Shown here one piece after another: positions 51,274 through 58,852 of a stretch of DNA of 64,000 nt (position 1 is the stretch's first letter; every line of letters starts with the position of its first letter). Origin of the DNA: Parabacteroides distasonis (lineage in GTDB: Bacteria > Bacteroidota > Bacteroidia > Bacteroidales > Tannerellaceae). The notes under the pieces were generated by a model that did no database searches, was not told the origin of the DNA, and worked only from the letters and a program-made list of their open reading frames with translations. The stretch spans positions 62,001-126,000 of the forward strand of contig JAFBIR010000011.1 in NCBI GenBank assembly GCA_021531385.1, written 5' to 3'. The translations under genes were made by a program, and so were the position numbers.

Positions 51274-53328
51274 ATGGCACAAAATTTATTTGAAGAACTT
51301 CAAGAAAGAAAACAGCAATTGGTTGCCATGATTGCGCAGGCAACAAACTATGGATGGATTCCTGCAGAACAGCAAAAAGAGATGCTCACCAAGTTAGAGC
51401 AGGATCGGTTAACCATAGGTGTGATCGGGCAGATGAAGTGTGGCAAATCCACATTCTTGAATGCCTTTGTGTTTGAAGAGGATGTATTACCTGCTGCTAC
51501 CACTCCGATGACAGCAGCCCTTTCAGTTATCACATACGGTCCCCAAAAACGGGTGGTTGCCGAGTTTTATACGCAAGATGAGTGGGAAGAGCAAAAAATG
51601 CAGGCATCCCGTTCATTAGATGAGGTGCAAGGAAATACGTTGGAGGAATCTAAAGTAAAAGCTGCCAAAGAGTTGGTTGAGAAGTCGTCTAAATTAGGTA
51701 GTCAGCTACAACGATATTTAGGTAAAACGCAAGAAGATAGTTTTGATCAATTGATTGAATATGTAGGAGCGGATGGAAAGTATGTTTCCATCACCAAAGC
51801 AGTCACTATTTACTATCCTAAAGAGTATCTGAAAGGAGTCGATATTGTGGATACTCCGGGATTCAATGACCCTATCGTTTCTCGTGAAGAACGTACGAAG
51901 TCCTTCTTGAAAAAAGCGGATGTGGTGGTGATGATGTTGTATGCCGGAAGACCCTTTGATGCAACAGACCGAAGTATCCTATTCCAAAATGTACGTCAGT
52001 GTGGTATTGGAAAGGTAATTATCGGTATCAACAAATATGACATTCCCTATGAGAACGGTGAGACGGAAGCGGAAATCAAAGAGTATGTGAAAACAGAAAT
52101 TAAGAAAGCTTGTCGAGCATGCGACGATGAGACTTTGGTTGAGATTATGAAAGAGGCTGAACCCATTCCCCTTTCAGCAGAGATGGCACTCCTTTCCGAA
52201 TTACCCATGAGTCAGATTACTTCACATGAGGCTTATCAGTTTGCGTGGAAACGTGCTTGTGATAATTTCGAGATCAGTTCACAAGCCCAAATGCGTGAGA
52301 AAAGTCATTTGAACGATTTGACCGGTGCAATCAAGTCTTTGGTGGAGAATGAAAAAGAAAAGATTCTGTTTGCAAAACCCACCAATGCCATTCTGGCTGC
52401 TGGAGCGCAAAGAAAGGAACATGTGGATAAAGAGCTTCGCGAGTGTCAGTCTTTAATCGAAGGCTTGAATCAACCGAATGACGAATTAGAAGAAAGGGAG
52501 ACCAATCTAAATAAAGCGGAACGAAAACTGAATCGGAAGATTGATTCATTGGGTGATGATATTGACTCACAATTAAAACAATTCATTAGACAAGGCAAGA
52601 ATCAATTGGAGGATGATGTAGAATCTGCTTGTAAGAAAATGTCGTTGGTTGTTGATGATTGGGGAAGATTTTCCAGTGTAGATAGTATTATCCCCAAATT
52701 GGATGAAATTAAACAGAAACTGGTGACCAAAACGTTAAAACGCGACGTGGAAAGTTTAGGTGACGAAGCCAAGAAAAAAATCAAGGATAGTGTCACAGAC
52801 TTTTTCCAAGATACAGATGGAATTCTAATGCGATATATGGATAGTGATTTTGACATCAGAGATTTTATCAAAGCTGTAGATCACAAGATTGACTTAGAGG
52901 TTCAAGACAAAGATATGTTCTCATTTGACAATTCTACCGAAGATAATTATGGATGGGGAGATTTTTTCTTCGATGTGGTAAATGGTTTTTATTTAGGAGC
53001 ATTAGGTCCTATAGCTAATGCCTTAGACCATGGAAGTACAGAGAAAAAATTAAGGGAGTATATAAATTCAATCCAGTGTGATTTTGACCCAGAGCCGTTC
53101 TTAAATACTATTTTTGAACGTAAGGAAGAAATCATCAACATGGTCAAAGAGGCTTTCATCACGGAATTAATCCAACCCATGCAAGAGCAGATCCAAGAGA
53201 TCCGAGATAAGAAAGGAGATAAGGAGAAAAACTTGCGTGAGGCAAATACCCGGTTGGTTGAGATTCAGAAACAGAAGAAAGTTATTGAAGATCAAATACA
53301 ATCAATTCAGGCTTTGAAAGCCATATAA
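51274..53328 (+). CDS. Dynamin-like GTPase 3 (LeoA-like)
   Basis: A 684-residue GTPase with G1 GQMKCGKS (52-59), a PMTAA switch threonine, G3 DTPGFND (193-199) and G4 NKYD (253-256). A helical stalk covers about 370-560 and a weakly hydrophobic patch (about 575-600, FFFDVVNGFYLGALG) may touch membranes, followed by a C-terminal coiled coil (about 640-684). The overall plan resembles LeoA and other soluble bacterial dynamins. It is the third GTPase of the operon; hetero-oligomers with the other two are likely but unproven. Confidence 0.87.
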   Translation: MAQNLFEELQERKQQLVAMIAQATNYGWIPAEQQKEMLTKLEQDRLTIGVIGQMKCGKSTFLNAFVFEEDVLPAATTPMTAALSVITYGPQKRVVAEFYTQDEWEEQKMQASRSLDEVQGNTLEESKVKAAKELVEKSSKLGSQLQRYLGKTQEDSFDQLIEYVGADGKYVSITKAVTIYYPKEYLKGVDIVDTPGFNDPIVSREERTKSFLKKADVVVMMLYAGRPFDATDRSILFQNVRQCGIGKVIIGINKYDIPYENGETEAEIKEYVKTEIKKACRACDDETLVEIMKEAEPIPLSAEMALLSELPMSQITSHEAYQFAWKRACDNFEISSQAQMREKSHLNDLTGAIKSLVENEKEKILFAKPTNAILAAGAQRKEHVDKELRECQSLIEGLNQPNDELEERETNLNKAERKLNRKIDSLGDDIDSQLKQFIRQGKNQLEDDVESACKKMSLVVDDWGRFSSVDSIIPKLDEIKQKLVTKTLKRDVESLGDEAKKKIKDSVTDFFQDTDGILMRYMDSDFDIRDFIKAVDHKIDLEVQDKDMFSFDNSTEDNYGWGDFFFDVVNGFYLGALGPIANALDHGSTEKKLREYINSIQCDFDPEPFLNTIFERKEEIINMVKEAFITELIQPMQEQIQEIRDKKGDKEKNLREANTRLVEIQKQKKVIEDQIQSIQALKAI

Positions 53329-53361
53329 AAGTAAATGTAAATCAATTAAATACTCATCATT

Positions 53362-53754
53362 ATGACATACGATAAACTTGTAAGAAAACAGAATCATTTG
53401 AAAGACTCCCAAACAGTGTGTGAGCAAGACGATCTAAAGCAAGTTGAAAATCCTCAATCTAAATATGACCTAATTTTAGAATTAGCAACTTCCGGAGATA
53501 GACAAGCTCAGTATGAATTGGCTTCCATATTTGATAAAGGTATAATCAAAGATAGGAGTGACAATGTCGCTTATCATTGGTATAGGAAAGCTGCTGAGAG
53601 AGGGGATGCTAAAGCCTGTCGTAAGATAGCTATGTTTTATGAAAAAGGAAGAGCTGTTGATATTGATATTCAAAAAGCTATAAATTGGTATGAGGCTGCT
53701 GTAAAGAATGGAGATACAGGCTCTAAACGTGATATTGAAAGGTTAACTCATTAA
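53362..53754 (+). CDS. Sel1-repeat protein
   Basis: A 130-residue protein with two Sel1-like repeats (about 50-85 and 86-122): AQYELASIFDKG, AYHWYRKAAERGDAKACRKIA and AINWYEAAVKNGD. Such repeats mediate protein contacts. No signal peptide. It sits 33 bases after the third dynamin gene and before the small DUF6140-like gene, and may be an adaptor within the cassette. Confidence 0.82.
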   Translation: MTYDKLVRKQNHLKDSQTVCEQDDLKQVENPQSKYDLILELATSGDRQAQYELASIFDKGIIKDRSDNVAYHWYRKAAERGDAKACRKIAMFYEKGRAVDIDIQKAINWYEAAVKNGDTGSKRDIERLTH

Positions 53755-53819
53755 AATACGATTTGAAGTGAAAATTGAAACAGAAACAATAGAATAAATA
53801 ATACTTAAATTAATTACTT

Positions 53820-54041
53820 ATGGCACTATTCAGAGTAACAGTAAAGCAGATGAAGAATACAAATGGTATTCGAGTAGAGAAAGGTATGAGTGTGGAGGTC
53901 GTTACGAACTCTTTGTCTAACCCGTTGACTACGAATGGTGGACAAGCAGTGGCGGACGCTTTCTATCGCATCTATGGCATTGATGCCAAGAAAGCGGGTA
54001 TCCTCTCCACCGTTTATTTAGATGTGCAGCGGATTGGGTAA
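53820..54041 (+). CDS. Small DUF6140-like protein, cassette B copy
   Basis: A 73-residue protein, 71 identical to the cassette A copy despite about 24 synonymous codon differences. It begins MALFRVTVKQMKNTNGIRVE and continues with SNPLTTNGGQAVADAFYRIY. The upstream sequence TTACTTATGG is also shared. Its stop codon overlaps the start of the nuclease gene (TAATG), which indicates translational coupling; an inhibitor or carrier of the nuclease is one possible role. Confidence 0.82.
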   Translation: MALFRVTVKQMKNTNGIRVEKGMSVEVVTNSLSNPLTTNGGQAVADAFYRIYGIDAKKAGILSTVYLDVQRIG

Positions 54042-54520
54042 TGTTTACGTGTTTCCAAATGATTAGGTTGAAGTGTATCAATAGACAGTTCGAAGGGATG
54101 CGCCTGCATGGTGTACCCTTCGAGCGAAAAGTGCTCCATATACATGGTTTGGAGGCGGAGGGCGTTTTCCCTGTGTTTCAAGGAATCAAGGTGGAATTGC
54201 TTGCCGATGTGGATACGCTTTACCATCAGTTGGGCAATACGGATCAGGCATTTTATGGGGGCACGATGAGGGAGGCGACCAAGGTTCTGAAAGATGTATT
54301 GTGTCGCACTCCCTCTTTGAGTACTCAGTTTTCTGCTCAGCAATTAGCTGACATTGAACAGGAAAAAGGTCAGATTACGGGTAAGGTATGGCATCATTTT
54401 GAAGAGTTGACCGCTGATGGCCGTCCTATCATGCAACTGGTAGATCGGGAATCGCATCAAAAATGTAAGCATACCGGTGGTAGCTATACTTGGAATCCCA
54501 AACATTTTTTATCTATGTGA
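54041..54520 (+). CDS. WHH-type HNH nuclease
   Basis: A 159-residue protein. The C-terminal 45 residues match the WHH branch of the HNH/ENDO VII nucleases found in polymorphic toxins: QLADIEQEKGQITGKVWHHF, then IMQLVDRESHQKCKHTGG. The paired histidines of WHH and the later H are the likely metal and catalytic residues. The N-terminal 100 residues have no known motif and contain no signal peptide. It starts inside the stop codon of the DUF6140-like gene. A toxin-like or defence effector nuclease is the best guess. Confidence 0.75.
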   Translation: MFTCFQMIRLKCINRQFEGMRLHGVPFERKVLHIHGLEAEGVFPVFQGIKVELLADVDTLYHQLGNTDQAFYGGTMREATKVLKDVLCRTPSLSTQFSAQQLADIEQEKGQITGKVWHHFEELTADGRPIMQLVDRESHQKCKHTGGSYTWNPKHFLSM

Positions 54521-54588
54521 CGCATTTTGGCAAACCGATACTTTTCCTTTGCAGCCACAATAAATGAAGAAGAAGCACAGAAATAAGT

Positions 54589-54735
54589 ATGGAATCAGAA
54601 GTGCGACACCTAAAAACAGGTCAGCGGATTTGTCGTTTAGATGAGGCTATCCGTGCAGCTAAGGAAGATACTTTGGTCGATCTACATATAGTTTGCAAAG
54701 ATAGTTTTTTCTTTTTGAATTGTCATTGTAATTCT
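54589..54735 (+). other. Possible truncated small gene running into the repeats
   Basis: A frame starting MESEVRHLKTGQRICRLDEA encodes about 49 non-repetitive residues and then continues through the first 41-bp repeats to 54819, where the residues are repeat-derived. It may be the remnant of a gene cut by repeat growth. No family recognised; it could also be spurious. Confidence 0.3.
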
Positions 54736-54736
54736 G

Positions 54737-54975
54737 CGAAATCTCCCCGCGAGCCGCGAGAGCCTTTTTCAGGGGTGATATTGCTTCCCGCGAGCCGCGA
54801 GAGCTTTTTTCAGGGGTGAAAATTCTTCCCGCGAGCCGCGAGAGCTTTTTTCAGGGGTGAAATTGCTTCTCGCGAGCCGCGGCGACCTTTTTTCAGGGTG
54901 AAATTGCTTCTCGCGAGCCGCGGCGACTTTTCTACAGGGTGATATTTGCTCTCGCGAGCCGCGGCGACATCAGGT
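54737..54975 (+). repeat. Six 41-bp GC-rich tandem repeats (cassette B end)
   Basis: The core GCGAGCCGCG starts at 54749, 54790, 54831, 54872, 54913 and 54954, an exact 41-base period. Between cores lies TTTTTTCAGGGGTGA or close variants plus an A/T-rich segment. The first three units carry CCGCGAGAGC after GAG, the last three CCGCGGCGAC, so two subtypes are grouped. The same two subtypes occur in the four-copy array of cassette A, in the same orientation relative to the cassette. Confidence 0.92.
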
Positions 54976-54995
54976 TTACACAATCTGGATAATCG

Positions 54996-55025
54996 TTGCA
55001 ATGAGGAGAATAATTTGTACTTTCG
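54996..55025 (+). promoter_or_regulatory. queA promoter
   Basis: TTG (54996-54998), 19 bases, TACTTTCG (55018-55025), one base from the -7 consensus. It lies just beyond the repeat array, so the cassette ends cleanly before the housekeeping promoter. Confidence 0.55.
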
Positions 55026-55061
55026 CGCAGGAATCTTGCCAGAGTGAGATCCGTGCTTTTT

Positions 55062-56291
55062 ATGATGATGACGACAGAGACGAAACAGATACGTATGGAG
55101 GATTATGACTATCCTCTGCCCGATGAACGCATTGCAAAATTTCCATTGGCAAAGCGCGACGAATCCAAGCTACTTTTATATCGTAAGGGTGAGATCGAAG
55201 AGAGTCAATTCAAACGGCTTCCTGACTTCTTGCCGACCGATGCCTTGATGGTGTTCAACAACACGAGGGTTATCCAAGCGCGCCTGCTTTTCCAGAAAGA
55301 GACGGGTGCACGCATCGAGGTCTTTTGCTTAGAGCCTTTCCAACCCCATGATTATGCGTTGGTTTTCCAACAGACAACTTCCTGTGTGTGGACCTGTTTG
55401 GTGGGTAACTTGAAGAAGTGGAAAGAGGGCGCCTTGCATCGCTCTGTCACGATCGGAGCAGATGAGGTGGTGCTTCACGCGGAGAAATTGGCATCGCATG
55501 GCGATACGCACGAGGTTCGTTTCTCGTGGGACAATGCACATTATACCTTTGCAGACATCCTGGACGCGGCAGGTGTGCTACCTATTCCTCCCTATTTGCA
55601 TCGAGCCACTGAGCAGAGCGACTTGCAGACCTACCAAACCGTTTATTCCAAGATCAAGGGTTCGGTAGCGGCACCTACCGCCGGTTTGCATTTCACGCCG
55701 GAAGTCTTGGCGGCTATTGACGAAAAGGGAGTTGGTAGAGAGGAGGTTACCTTGCATGTGGGTGCCGGTACGTTTAAGCCGGTTAAGAGCGAGACAATCG
55801 AGGGACATGAGATGCACACAGAGTTTATCTCTGTTCGTCGAGAGACAATCGCTCATCTGAAAAGTAAAATAGGTCACATCATCGCTGTCGGCACCACCTC
55901 CGTGCGTACGTTGGAAAGCCTCTATTATATAGGTGTCATCCTGTCCACTCAGCCGGAGGCAACCTCCGAGGAGCTGGTGGTCAAGCAATGGATGCCTTAC
56001 GAGGCCGCGAATAACCAACTGACCGCAGAGGAGGCTTTACAAAATATCTTGGACTACTTAGACCGTCATCAAGCGGATAAGTTGGTGACTGCCACACAGA
56101 TCATCATCGCTCCGGGCTATATGTTCAAGTTGGTGAAAGGAATTGTGACCAATTTCCATCAACCCAAGAGCACACTGCTGCTGCTCATCTCCGCCTTCGT
56201 GAAAGGTGATTGGCGGAAGATCTATGATTACGCATTGGCGCATGATTTCCGTTTCTTAAGTTACGGAGACAGTTCTTACCTTCAATTTTGA
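55062..56291 (+). CDS. queA: tRNA preQ1 ribosyltransferase-isomerase
   Basis: Transfers and rearranges the ribosyl part of SAM onto preQ1 in tRNA to make epoxyqueuosine. About 409 residues with DYDYPLPDERIAKFPL at the start, FNNTRVIQARL, APTAGLHFTPEVL, HVGAGTFKPVKSETIEGHEM and TNFHQPKSTLLLLISAF. Three ATG codons in a row (55062, 55065, 55068) are possible starts; the upstream GTG at 55044 is less likely. Confidence 0.95.
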   Translation: MMMTTETKQIRMEDYDYPLPDERIAKFPLAKRDESKLLLYRKGEIEESQFKRLPDFLPTDALMVFNNTRVIQARLLFQKETGARIEVFCLEPFQPHDYALVFQQTTSCVWTCLVGNLKKWKEGALHRSVTIGADEVVLHAEKLASHGDTHEVRFSWDNAHYTFADILDAAGVLPIPPYLHRATEQSDLQTYQTVYSKIKGSVAAPTAGLHFTPEVLAAIDEKGVGREEVTLHVGAGTFKPVKSETIEGHEMHTEFISVRRETIAHLKSKIGHIIAVGTTSVRTLESLYYIGVILSTQPEATSEELVVKQWMPYEAANNQLTAEEALQNILDYLDRHQADKLVTATQIIIAPGYMFKLVKGIVTNFHQPKSTLLLLISAFVKGDWRKIYDYALAHDFRFLSYGDSSYLQF

Positions 56292-56301
56292 GTTTTGAAT
56301 T

Positions 56302-58272
56302 ATGAATGATAGAGTACTGTATTTTTTGATGCTCCTTCTTTCGCTTTGCGCTTGTCGATCAGCCAAGTTGAGCGAGGCGGAGGAAAAGCAACGGATTGGC
56401 GAGTATTATGAGGCAGCCGCTATCTATCGGAAGGTTTATACGAAGACCTCACCCCAGAAACGGGATTTGCGGGGGTATATCGCTTTCCGTATGGCTGAAT
56501 GCAATCGACTGATTAACAATACAGGAAAGGCTACCAGTGGCTATATGAACGCCATTCGCTACGACTATCCGGATAGCATCGTCTATCTGCGTTTGGCACA
56601 GATGCAGCACAAGGCTGGAGCCTATGCGGAAGCTATCAAGAATTACGATATTTATTCCGAGAACGCACCAAGCAGCCAATTGGCGATCAATGGCATACAG
56701 GGCTGCGAGCTGGCTCCCGGATGGCGAAAGAACCCTACCCGCTACGAAGTGCATCGCATGGAGAAATTCAATTCCCGCCGGGCAGAGTTTAGCCCGATGC
56801 TGACGGGTGACAAGTATGACCAACTCTATTTTGCCTCTTCTCGCACCAAAGACAAGGAGGCTAAGATCAGTGCGATCACCGGGCAAAACAACAATAATCT
56901 TTTCTTGGTGAAACAAGATGAGAAGGGGGCTTGGTTAGCGCCCCAAGAATTGGAAGATGAGGTGAATACTGAGTTTGACGAAGGTACACCCTCTTTCTCC
57001 GCTGACGGGAACACCATGTATTATACCTATTGTGCCCAAGATCCGGAAGGACCACGAACCGCAGAAATTTACATCTCCAGCCGGAGTAGTGCCAAATGGG
57101 GAAAAGGTACCCGAGCAACGATCGTAAAAGATTCCGTGACGGCTTTGGGACACCCTTCCATCTCACCCGACGGGAAATACCTCTATTATGTATCGGATGC
57201 GGTAGGTGGATTAGGGGGAAAAGATATTTTCCGTTCTAAGGTATTAGGCAACAACAGCTTCGGGCCTATGGAGAATCTGGGGCAAGAGATCAACACCGCC
57301 GGCGACGAGCTTTTCCCCTATTGTCGTGATTCTGTCACGCTTTACTTCGCCTCCAACGGCCATCCAGGGATGGGTGGATTGGATTTATTTAAAGCCACCC
57401 AAGACAGTACCGGCCATTGGAAAGTGGAAAATATGGGAGCTCCCATCAATTCCATGGGCGATGATTTTGGCATCACCTTCGCTGGACAGGCTGAAAAAGG
57501 TTTCTTTAGCTCCAACCGCAACGATGCTCGAGGTTATGACCACCTCTATTCGTTTGAGTTGCCTACGATTACGATTTCCATAGAGGGCATAGTCAACGAT
57601 GTGGACGAATACCCGATCGAGGAGGCCACCGTGCGCATCGTTGGCAAAGATGGCTTGAACGTGAAGGTACCGGTCAAGAAGGATGGCTCCTATCGGGTAG
57701 AATTGGAGCGGGATATTCGTTATGTGATGATGGCGAGTGCCCGAGGCTACCTCAATCAGAATTATGAGCTGCACACCGGCCCGGAGGAGAAGAACGAGAC
57801 CTATATCGTCGATTTCTTCCTCTCTCCCATCAGCAAACCGGTGGTCATCGAGAATATCTTCTATGATTTCGACAAAGCCACTTTGCGACCAGAATCGAAA
57901 AAGGCGTTGGATGAGATGATTAAGATGCTGAACGACAACCCTAACGTCACGATCGAGCTGGGTGCGCATACTGACCGTAAGGGTACGGATCAGTACAACG
58001 AACGGTTGGCCAGTCGCCGAGCTCAATCGGTGGTGGATTACTTGATTGCAGGAGGTATCAAGGCCGATCGCTTGGAGGCGAAAGGGTATGGCGAGAGCGT
58101 GCCCAAGACCATCAACAAGAAAATGGCCAAGCAGTATGACTTTTTGAACGAAGGGGATGTTTTGACGGAGGAGTTTATCTTGAACCTGACACCCGAGCAA
58201 CAGGAGATCGCCGATCAGATCAACCGACGGACGGAGTTTAAGGTGCTACGTACGAATTATAACCTGTTTTGA
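56302..58272 (+). CDS. PorE-like OmpA-family lipoprotein
   Basis: A 656-residue envelope protein: lipoprotein signal (1-19, LLSLCACRS), TPR helices (about 25-130), a WD40-like PD40 propeller (about 150-425, with FSADGNTMYYTY and ISPDGKYLYYVSDA), a carboxypeptidase regulatory-like domain (about 430-510) and a C-terminal OmpA peptidoglycan-binding domain (about 515-656, IFYDFDKATLRPES, YNERLASRRAQSVVDYL). This order matches PorE, which links the type IX secretion machine to peptidoglycan. The match is by architecture, so a PorE-like call is used without the symbol. Confidence 0.8.
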   Translation: MNDRVLYFLMLLLSLCACRSAKLSEAEEKQRIGEYYEAAAIYRKVYTKTSPQKRDLRGYIAFRMAECNRLINNTGKATSGYMNAIRYDYPDSIVYLRLAQMQHKAGAYAEAIKNYDIYSENAPSSQLAINGIQGCELAPGWRKNPTRYEVHRMEKFNSRRAEFSPMLTGDKYDQLYFASSRTKDKEAKISAITGQNNNNLFLVKQDEKGAWLAPQELEDEVNTEFDEGTPSFSADGNTMYYTYCAQDPEGPRTAEIYISSRSSAKWGKGTRATIVKDSVTALGHPSISPDGKYLYYVSDAVGGLGGKDIFRSKVLGNNSFGPMENLGQEINTAGDELFPYCRDSVTLYFASNGHPGMGGLDLFKATQDSTGHWKVENMGAPINSMGDDFGITFAGQAEKGFFSSNRNDARGYDHLYSFELPTITISIEGIVNDVDEYPIEEATVRIVGKDGLNVKVPVKKDGSYRVELERDIRYVMMASARGYLNQNYELHTGPEEKNETYIVDFFLSPISKPVVIENIFYDFDKATLRPESKKALDEMIKMLNDNPNVTIELGAHTDRKGTDQYNERLASRRAQSVVDYLIAGGIKADRLEAKGYGESVPKTINKKMAKQYDFLNEGDVLTEEFILNLTPEQQEIADQINRRTEFKVLRTNYNLF

Positions 58273-58291
58273 GAAAGGAGTATATCAAACA

Positions 58292-58810
58292 ATGATCACC
58301 CTTTATTTGGCACGACACGGACAAACCGAGCAAAACCTGGCGCACATCTTCCAAGGGCAAATGCCGGGCAACCTGACCGCCTTAGGCCGACAGCAAGCCG
58401 CCGAACTGGGAGAGCAACTGAAAGCAGTTACGTTTGACAGCCTGTTGAGCAGCGATTTAGCACGTGCCTACGACACGGTAGAGATTGCTTTTGGCGATCG
58501 TCACCTCCCCCATTACACAACTCCTCTGCTTCGGGAGATTGATTGGGGCAGCTGGACAGGATTGGCTATCACCCAAGAACGCAGCTTGGCGATGCGTCCG
58601 GTAGATGCCGAAAGTGATGCACAACTCTATGAGCGGGCCGCCCGCTTCATCACCTACCTCAAACAGCATTTCGAAGGACAAACGGTTTTGGCTGTTGGGC
58701 ATGGCATGATCAATCGTCGTGTCATTGCCCAGATTGAAGGACTACCCTTGGAGCGCGTCAAAGAGGTACCTCTTTTTACCAATTGTGAGTATCGCCGGCT
58801 GACGTTATAA
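58292..58810 (+). CDS. Histidine phosphatase family protein
   Basis: A 172-residue phosphoglycerate-mutase-like phosphatase. The catalytic motif LYLARHGQTEQN (His 9) is at the N-terminus and the second histidine is in VLAVGHGMINR (about residue 132). Substrates in the family range from sugar phosphates to alpha-ribazole phosphate; none is indicated by context. A convergent terminator follows. Confidence 0.88.
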   Translation: MITLYLARHGQTEQNLAHIFQGQMPGNLTALGRQQAAELGEQLKAVTFDSLLSSDLARAYDTVEIAFGDRHLPHYTTPLLREIDWGSWTGLAITQERSLAMRPVDAESDAQLYERAARFITYLKQHFEGQTVLAVGHGMINRRVIAQIEGLPLERVKEVPLFTNCEYRRLTL

Positions 58811-58812
58811 AG

Positions 58813-58846
58813 AAAGGGGTAAGTTGCTTTGCGCTTTTACCCCTTT
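58813..58846. terminator. Bidirectional terminator
   Basis: AAAGGGGTAA (58813-58822) pairs with TTACCCCTTT (58837-58846) around a 14-base loop, between the convergent phosphatase gene and the FAD protein gene. Confidence 0.75.
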
Positions 58847-58852
58847 GAAACA

